Below are positions 58,956-64,000 of a stretch of DNA of 64,000 bases, piece by piece. The notes under the pieces were generated by a model. That model ran no database searches. It was not told the DNA's origin and was given only the letters and a program-made list of their open reading frames with translations. The number at the start of each line of letters is the position of its first letter. Position 1 is the stretch's first letter. The position numbers were made by a program, and so were the translations under genes. The stretch is from Lysobacter sp. K5869 (GTDB lineage: Bacteria; Pseudomonadota; Gammaproteobacteria; Xanthomonadales; Xanthomonadaceae): contig NZ_CP072597.1 in assembly GCF_018847975.1 (NCBI RefSeq), positions 1,837,001 through 1,901,000 of the forward strand. Reading direction: 5' to 3'.

Positions 58956-61169
58956 ATGACCTCCAAGAACACGCGTGCCCTGACCCTGTTCGCAGGCCTG
59001 CTGCTCACCGCTCCGCTGGCCTTGCTGGCGCGGCCCGACGGCGCGGCGGCCTCGAATTCCGTTTCGACCCTGCCCAGCGCGCCCACCGCCGACCAGACCA
59101 CGGCGGCCAAGCTCGTCTACGGCCTGCTCTCCGACAGCCGCTACGCCTACCGGCCGCGCGCGCTCGACGACGCGCTGTCGGCCGACATGTACAAGCGCTA
59201 TCTCGAATCGCTCGATCCGAACAAGCAATTCTTCAGCGCCGCCGACATCGGCCGCTTCGACGCGTTCAAGACCAAGCTCGACGACGCGATCAAGAGCGGC
59301 GATCTGACTCCGGCGTACACCATCTTCAGCACCTACCGCCAGCGCGTCGACGAACGCGTCGCCTACGCGCGCGGCCTGCTCAAGCAGACCGGCAACTTCG
59401 AGTTCACCGGCAACGAGCGCTACGAGTACGACCGCAAGGAAGCGCCGTGGCCCGCCGACACCGCCGCGGTCGACGCGCTGTGGAAGCAGTCGGTGCGCAA
59501 CGACTGGCTGCGCCTGAAGCTCGCCGGCAAGAAGCCCGAGGACATCGCCAAGACGCTGGACAAGCGCTACGCGAACATGGCCAAGAGCATCGGCGAGCTC
59601 AAGGGCGAGGACGTGTTCCAGACCTTCGTCAACAGCTACGCCAACGCGATCGATCCGCACACCGACTACCTCACGCCGAAGTCGGCCGACAACTTCAACA
59701 TGACCATGTCGCTGTCGCTCGACGGCATCGGCGCGCAGCTGCAGAAGCAGGACGATGTGGTCGCGATCCGCGAGATCATCCCCGGCGGCCCGGCCGCGCG
59801 CAGCCATCTGGTCAAGCCCGGCGACCGCATCGTCGGCGTCGGCCAGGGCGACAGCGGGCAGATGGAGGACGTGATCGGCTGGCGCATCGACGACGTCGTC
59901 GCCAAGATCCGCGGCCCCAAGGGCACCAAGGTGCGCCTGGACGTGATCCCGGCCGAAGCCGGTCAGGACAGCAAGCCCAACCGCATCGTGCTGGTGCGCG
60001 ACAAGGTGCGCCTGGAAGAACAGGCCGCCAAGTCGGAAATCATCGACATTCCCGCGGCCGGCGACGGCCCGGCCAAGCGCATCGGCGTGATCAAGCTGCC
60101 GGGCTTCTATCAGGACTTCGAAGGCCGCCGCAAGAACGCCAACGACTATGCCTCGGCCACCCGCGACGTCGCCAAGCTGCTGGTCAAGCTGCGCGCCGAC
60201 AAGGTCGACGGTGTGGTGCTGGACCTGCGCAACAACGGCGGCGGTTCGCTCAACGAAGCCATCGAGCTCACCGGTCTGTTCATCGACCGCGGCCCGGTGG
60301 TGCAGGTGCGCGAATCCGGCGGCCGGGTCAGCGTGGAAGGCGACAGCGACAACGGCATCGCCTGGGAAGGCCCGCTGGCGGTGCTGATCAACCGCGGTTC
60401 GGCCTCGGCTTCGGAAATCTTCGCCGGCGCCATCCAGGACTACGGCCGCGGCCTCGTCATCGGCGAAACCAGCTTCGGCAAGGGCACGGTGCAGAACCTG
60501 GTCGATCTGGACCGCTGGCCGGCCAACGAGACCGCGCGCTTCGGTCAGGTCAAGCTGACCATCGCCCAGTTCTTCCGCGTCAGCGGCGGCTCGACCCAGA
60601 ACAAGGGCGTGGTGCCCGACCTCGCCTTCCCGGTGTCGGTCGACGCCACCGAGTACGGCGAGAGCACCTACGACAACGCGCTGCCGTGGACCAAGATCGC
60701 CGCCGTGCAGCACACCAGCTACGGCAACTTCGCGCCGTTGCTGCCGAAGCTGGAAACCCTGCACAGCTCGCGCATCGCCGGCGACAAGGAATTCCAGTGG
60801 TGGTCGCAGGACGTGGCGCAGTTCCGCGAAGAGCGCGCCAAGAAGTGGATCTCGCTCAACGAGGCCGACCGCCGCGCCGAGCGCGACCGCGAGGACGCCA
60901 AGCGCAAGCAGCGTCAGGACGAGCGCAAGCAGCTCGGCTTGGCCCTGGATCCGCTGGCCGACGATTCCAACGACGACGGCTTGGCTTCGTCCGAGCGCGA
61001 CATCGTCAAGGACGCGGCGCGCGAGAAGCTGGCCGACAAGCGTCCGGACCCGCTGCTGCGCGAATCGGCCACGATCCTGGCCGACGCGGTGCGCCTGCTC
61101 AACAACGACCGTCAGCTCTCGGCGCAGGTGCTGCCGACCGCGACGCGGCCGGGGCATTGGGCCGACTGA
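58956..61169 (+). CDS. prc: Tail-specific protease (Prc/Tsp), S41
   Basis: A 737-residue periplasmic C-terminal processing protease. A signal peptide is followed by a long helical N-terminal region, a PDZ domain (about 240-330; LSLDGIGAQLQKQDDVVAI, in parts), and the S41 catalytic part with Ser484 in GSASASEIFAGA, Asp495 and Lys509 (GETSFGKGT), matching the E. coli Ser430/Asp441/Lys455 spacing. The C-terminal extension (about 600-737) is typical of the longer Prc type. It trims periplasmic proteins and regulates MepS-like hydrolases in E. coli; here an analogous role is inferred. Confidence 0.96.
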   Translation: MTSKNTRALTLFAGLLLTAPLALLARPDGAAASNSVSTLPSAPTADQTTAAKLVYGLLSDSRYAYRPRALDDALSADMYKRYLESLDPNKQFFSAADIGRFDAFKTKLDDAIKSGDLTPAYTIFSTYRQRVDERVAYARGLLKQTGNFEFTGNERYEYDRKEAPWPADTAAVDALWKQSVRNDWLRLKLAGKKPEDIAKTLDKRYANMAKSIGELKGEDVFQTFVNSYANAIDPHTDYLTPKSADNFNMTMSLSLDGIGAQLQKQDDVVAIREIIPGGPAARSHLVKPGDRIVGVGQGDSGQMEDVIGWRIDDVVAKIRGPKGTKVRLDVIPAEAGQDSKPNRIVLVRDKVRLEEQAAKSEIIDIPAAGDGPAKRIGVIKLPGFYQDFEGRRKNANDYASATRDVAKLLVKLRADKVDGVVLDLRNNGGGSLNEAIELTGLFIDRGPVVQVRESGGRVSVEGDSDNGIAWEGPLAVLINRGSASASEIFAGAIQDYGRGLVIGETSFGKGTVQNLVDLDRWPANETARFGQVKLTIAQFFRVSGGSTQNKGVVPDLAFPVSVDATEYGESTYDNALPWTKIAAVQHTSYGNFAPLLPKLETLHSSRIAGDKEFQWWSQDVAQFREERAKKWISLNEADRRAERDREDAKRKQRQDERKQLGLALDPLADDSNDDGLASSERDIVKDAAREKLADKRPDPLLRESATILADAVRLLNNDRQLSAQVLPTATRPGHWAD

Positions 61170-61193
61170 GCCTCGCCGGGTTTTCGCTGCACG

Positions 61194-61225
61194 GAAAGCG
61201 CGCCTCTCGGCGCGCTTTCTTTTTG
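61194..61225 (+). terminator. Intrinsic terminator after prc
   Basis: GAAAGCGCGC (61194-61203) and GCGCGCTTTC (61210-61219) with loop CTCTCG, followed by TTTTT. It begins 24 bases past the stop. Confidence 0.92.
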
Positions 61226-61252
61226 CCCGCGACGAAAGCGTCGGAGCATGCC

Positions 61253-61279
61253 TGTAGGAGCGGCGTAAGCCGCGACCGC
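61253..61279. repeat. REP-type element, single copy
   Basis: TGTAGGAGCGGCGTAAGCCG and following bases, 28 bases after the prc terminator. Confidence 0.82.
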
Positions 61280-61387
61280 TCCCTGCCAATCTCGCGCCGC
61301 AAGCCGCGCAGAGCGAAACCCGAAGCTCATTCGCCAAGGAAAACCCCCGCCCACAAGATGCGGATAGCGACCCCGCCCGCACCGGCC

Positions 61388-61393
61388 TAGTCT
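61388..61393 (+). promoter_or_regulatory. -10 box of a leaderless promoter (ada-type gene)
   Basis: TAGTCT ends 6 nt before the ATG at 61400. No ribosome-binding purine run lies between. Confidence 0.45.
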
Positions 61394-61399
61394 TGCCCT

Positions 61400-62293
61400 A
61401 TGAACGCCAAATCCCCCCTGCGCAAGTCCGGTCCCGGCGCCGCCGCTCAGACGGCCGCCGGCGAATCCCTCCACGCCGCCCCCGCCGACAAGCTCGAGCG
61501 CGCACGGCAACTGCTCGACGGCGGCGAACTGTCGCTGACCGAGTTGTCGGCCGCGGTCGGCCTCAGCCCCTCGCACCTGCAGCGCCGCTTCAGCGCGCGC
61601 TTCGGCCTGAGCCCGGCCGAGTACCTCGCCCAGCGCAAGCTCGGCAGCCTGCGCAGCGCGCTGCGCGACGGCAACGACGTCAGCGCCGCGCTCTACGACG
61701 CCGGCTACGGCTCGCCCTCGCGCGTGTACGAGGCGGGCGCGGCGCGACTGGGCATGACGCCGGCGCGCTACCGCGCGGGCGGCGAGGGCGAGCAGATCCG
61801 CTGGAGCGTCACCCGCACCGCGCTCGGCCTGGCGTTGGTGGCGACCACCGCGCGCGGCATCTGCATGGTCGAACTCGGCGACGACGCGGCGGCGTTGGAA
61901 GCGCGGCTGCGCGACGAATTCCCGCGCGCGTCGCTGGAGCGCGTGGACGCCGGCCGCGACGAATTCCTCGCCCCGCGCGTGCAGGCCGTGGCCGACACCC
62001 TCGGCGGCGGCGAGCGCGAGGTGCCGGTGGATCTGATCGGTACCGCGTTCCAAAAGAAGGTGTGGGACGCGCTGATGAAGATCCCACCGGGGCAGACCCG
62101 CAGCTACGAAGAAGTGGCGCGGCAGATCGGCTCGCCGCGTGGTGCGCGCGCGGTGGCGCAAGCCTGCGCGAACAACAAGGTGGCGGTGGTGGTGCCGTGC
62201 CATCGCGTGGTGCGCGGCGATGGGTCGCTGGGCGGGTATCGCTGGGGGCTGCCGTTGAAGGAGAAGCTCTTGCAGCGCGAGCGGGCGGCTTGA
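61400..62293 (+). CDS. Ada-like AraC-HTH/methylated-DNA-protein cysteine methyltransferase
   Basis: A 297-residue protein with an AraC-type HTH module (about 30-120; GLSPSHLQRRFSARFGLSPAEYLAQRKLG, in parts) and an O6-alkylguanine-DNA alkyltransferase domain (about 135-295) with the acceptor Cys267 in PCHRV and a helix-turn-helix IGSPRGARAVAQAC. Unlike E. coli Ada it lacks the N-terminal zinc-binding domain that senses methyl-phosphotriesters, so it may repair DNA and regulate, but not by that route. It repairs O6-methylguanine. Confidence 0.92.
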   Translation: MNAKSPLRKSGPGAAAQTAAGESLHAAPADKLERARQLLDGGELSLTELSAAVGLSPSHLQRRFSARFGLSPAEYLAQRKLGSLRSALRDGNDVSAALYDAGYGSPSRVYEAGAARLGMTPARYRAGGEGEQIRWSVTRTALGLALVATTARGICMVELGDDAAALEARLRDEFPRASLERVDAGRDEFLAPRVQAVADTLGGGEREVPVDLIGTAFQKKVWDALMKIPPGQTRSYEEVARQIGSPRGARAVAQACANNKVAVVVPCHRVVRGDGSLGGYRWGLPLKEKLLQRERAA

Positions 62294-62359
62294 GGGGCGC
62301 GTCGTATGGCGCCGCGATTGGTTTCGCGATGCTGCGAGTTGCGTCGCGCCGCGACAGTG

Positions 62360-62745
62360 GGGTTGCGGCGCGAGAGTGAAACGGCGCGGTCGCGGCTTGC
62401 GCCGCTCCTACAGGGGGATTGCGTGGCTTGCGGTTGAGTCGGGCGACGGCGAAGTCGTGTCGGCGCAAGCTGAGGCCGATCCGGCCGAAGCCGCTGTAGG
62501 AGCGGCGTGAGCCGCGACCGCGGCATTCGGGTTGCGGCGCGAGTTCGAAGCAGCGCGGTCGCGGCTCACGCCGCTCCTACGGGAAGGTTGCGCTGCGATG
62601 GAATCGGGCGACGACGACGCTGCGCCGGCGCAAGAAGAGGCCGATCCGGCCGAAGCCGCTGTAGGAGCGGCGCGAGCCGCGACCGCGACATTCGGGTTGC
62701 GGCGCGAATTTGAAGCAGCGCGGTCGCGGCTCACGCCGCTCCTAC
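62360..62745. repeat. Tandem array of paired REP elements, about 165-bp units
   Basis: Two and a bit repeats of a unit of about 165-169 bases, each containing a REP in one orientation then one in the other (GGTTGCGGCGCGAG... GCGGTCGCGGCTC... GCCGCTGTAGGAGCGGCG). The unit start words occur near 62360, 62530 and 62695. This fills the gap between the Ada-type gene and the convergent Lrp gene. Confidence 0.88.
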
Positions 62746-62779
62746 CGACAGCGGCAGCGGCCGCGGCTCGAACTGCCCC

Positions 62780-63286
62780 TCAACCGCCACGCCGCTTGCG
62801 CGCCGCGCGCGGCGCATCGCGCGTGGGCAGTTCCAGTCCGTGCTTGACCACGTCGAACACGAGGTGGGTGTCGTAGCGCTTGACGTTGCCTTCGTCGAGG
62901 AACAAGCGGTCCACCACCTGCCGGCAGTGGGCGACGCCGGTGGTGGCCAGGATCACCAGGTAATCCCATTCGCCGGCCAGCGTGTAACACTGCTGCACCT
63001 CCGGCGCGGCGCGCACGCGGGCGTGGAAGGCGGCGTTGCCTTCGGCGGATTCGCGTTCCATGGTGACCCACACCGCGGCCAGGGTGCTGCCCAGGGCCAT
63101 CGGGTCGAGCACGGCGACCTGACGCATCAGGCCGTCCTGGCGATAGCGGGTCATGCGGCGCTGGACCGCGCTCGGCGACAGGCCGACCGCATCGCCGAGC
63201 TCGCTCAGGGTCGCCGAGGCGTCGTGTTGGAGCAGCTCGAGCAGCTTGTGATCGAATTCGTCCAGGACCAGGGGGGCAACGTTCAT
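62780..63286 (-). CDS. Lrp/AsnC family transcriptional regulator
   Basis: A 168-residue feast/famine regulator. An N-terminal winged HTH (FDHKLLELLQHDASATLSELGDAVGLSPSAVQRRM, in parts) is followed by the RAM effector domain (about 70-150; YTLAGEWDYLVIL). Members bind amino acids and regulate neighbouring or metabolic genes. Divergent from the GNAT gene over 140 bases containing an AT-rich palindrome. Confidence 0.93.
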   Translation of the reverse strand: MNVAPLVLDEFDHKLLELLQHDASATLSELGDAVGLSPSAVQRRMTRYRQDGLMRQVAVLDPMALGSTLAAVWVTMERESAEGNAAFHARVRAAPEVQQCYTLAGEWDYLVILATTGVAHCRQVVDRLFLDEGNVKRYDTHLVFDVVKHGLELPTRDAPRAARKRRGG

Positions 63287-63309
63287 GCAAGATTTTTGCG
63301 TCCCTGCGG

Positions 63310-63319
63310 GAAAATTTTC
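63310..63319. promoter_or_regulatory. GAAAATTTTC palindrome, candidate Lrp-type operator
   Basis: A perfect 10-base palindrome in an AT-rich stretch between the divergent lrp-like and GNAT genes. AT-rich dyads of this type are typical for Lrp/AsnC proteins; autoregulation is inferred. Confidence 0.45.
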
Positions 63320-63426
63320 AACCGCAATTTGACTGACATCGATACGCTATTCTTGCTCCGGCGGCGCCAAGAATTTTTAGGTGCCGGCGCGATCCCCCCG
63401 ACCCCTCAAGAACGGACGCCCCCGGG

Positions 63427-63939
63427 ATGTCCCGGTACGTGACGCAAGCCGCTGTACCCGAGCAGATCGGCGAGATTTTGGCGCTGATCCGCGAACATGG
63501 GCCCAATCCCTGGAACTACCTGCCCGAGCAGGAGCTCGCCGCGCACTTGGCGGGGATCCGGCGTGGGCGCACCCAGGCGATGGTCGCGCTGGCCGGCGGC
63601 GAAATCGTGGCGGTAGTCACGTTCGAGCCGAGCGACGCCTTCCATCGCTATCAGCCGGCCGGGCGCGAGATCGCCTGGCAGGGCCATGTCGGCGAGGCGG
63701 TGGTGCATCGCGGCCACCGCGCGCAGGGGCTGGGTTCGCGCCTGCTGGAATTGGCGGTGGCGCGGATGCGCGCGATGGGGCTGCGCGAGATCTACATCGA
63801 GCGTCACGAAGACAACGAAGGATCGGCCGGGATGATGCGCAAGGCCGGCTTTGAGGTGATCGACGTGTACGACGACCCGCGCCGGCGCGTGGTCGGCAGC
63901 GGCCGCACCAGCGTGTCGCGGTTTCTCGCGCGGGAGTGA
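63427..63939 (+). CDS. GNAT family N-acetyltransferase
   Basis: A 170-residue GNAT enzyme. Motif A (GEAVVHRGHRAQGLGSRLLE, about 91-110) and the later RHEDNEGSAGMMRKAGFE (in parts) are typical. Divergent from the Lrp-like gene, which may regulate it. The substrate is unknown. CCCGGGATG shows no strong Shine-Dalgarno. Confidence 0.88.
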   Translation: MSRYVTQAAVPEQIGEILALIREHGPNPWNYLPEQELAAHLAGIRRGRTQAMVALAGGEIVAVVTFEPSDAFHRYQPAGREIAWQGHVGEAVVHRGHRAQGLGSRLLELAVARMRAMGLREIYIERHEDNEGSAGMMRKAGFEVIDVYDDPRRRVVGSGRTSVSRFLARE

Positions 63940-64000
63940 GCGCGGCGGCCGGCGCGCGCGATCGGATCGCGCGGGCGGGCGGGCGGCGGCGACGGCACGG

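Noticed and set aside
58338..61382. 1014-codon minus-strand frame over prc
   Set aside because: Antisense shadow of a conserved protease gene; the sequence has no motif or start signal.

Overview
This window is high-GC gammaproteobacterial chromosome and most resembles the Xanthomonadaceae/Lysobacteraceae, probably Lysobacter. The grounds are: the gene orders lptM-dapF-DUF484-xerC-hslV-hslU, mreB-mreC-mreD-mrdA-mrdB and ybeD-lipB-lipA; a protein with an XVIPCD-like domain (the tag for effectors of the Xanthomonadales killing type IV secretion system); many copies of a GTAGGAGCGGCG-type palindromic repeat; and leaderless promoters. The species is an inference. No rRNA, tRNA, CRISPR array or intact insertion sequence was seen.

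Layout. 1-6242: tail of an oligopeptidase B gene, a DUF454 membrane protein, then lptM, dapF, DUF484, xerC, hslV and hslU (lysine/peptidoglycan precursor synthesis, chromosome dimer resolution, proteolysis). 6342-12784: a small unknown protein, an SDR/DoxX-like fusion with a DUF2269 partner, a repeat array, a GNAT enzyme, a secreted protein, a cytosine deaminase that looks like the fungal enzyme, a DUF417 protein and ElaA. 12920-22801: ubiE, an SDR, an M1 aminopeptidase lipoprotein followed by a hydrolase and a lipoprotein, a GH25 lysozyme, a second hydrolase and a PfkB-family kinase. 23226-29487: the rod-shape operon.

29586-42447 is accessory in character. It holds low-GC orphan genes, two 67-bp hairpin elements bracketing a VOC gene, a phosphatase-like gene, a 726-residue metzincin-like protein, a two-gene abortive-infection block (TIGR02391 plus AbiJ/Abi_C type), a structured leader before a small ORF, a repeat-rich gap, and a putative XVIPCD metalloprotease effector divergent from a lipoprotein that could be its immunity protein.

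42625-48560 holds two DUF1801 proteins, a small operon (YcxB-like, GNAT, basic protein), a prolyl-aminopeptidase-like enzyme, a 2H phosphoesterase-like protein and a HETAH protein with acidic EF-hand-like loops. 48810-53138 is a peptidoglycan cluster (mltB-rlpA-dacC). 53308-58560 holds an SGNH hydrolase, an FCP1-like HAD phosphatase with a membrane-anchored partner, ybeD-lipB-lipA (lipoate) and a lipoprotein. 58956-63939 holds prc, an Ada-type methyltransferase, a tandem REP array, and an Lrp/AsnC regulator divergent from a GNAT gene.

Three structural themes recur. At least eight genes have a TAnnnT-type -10 box ending 6-8 nt before the ATG with no Shine-Dalgarno, which implies leaderless mRNAs. 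Several families of palindromic repeats sit at gene ends, and two of them supply a stop codon. Envelope and peptidoglycan functions are over-represented.
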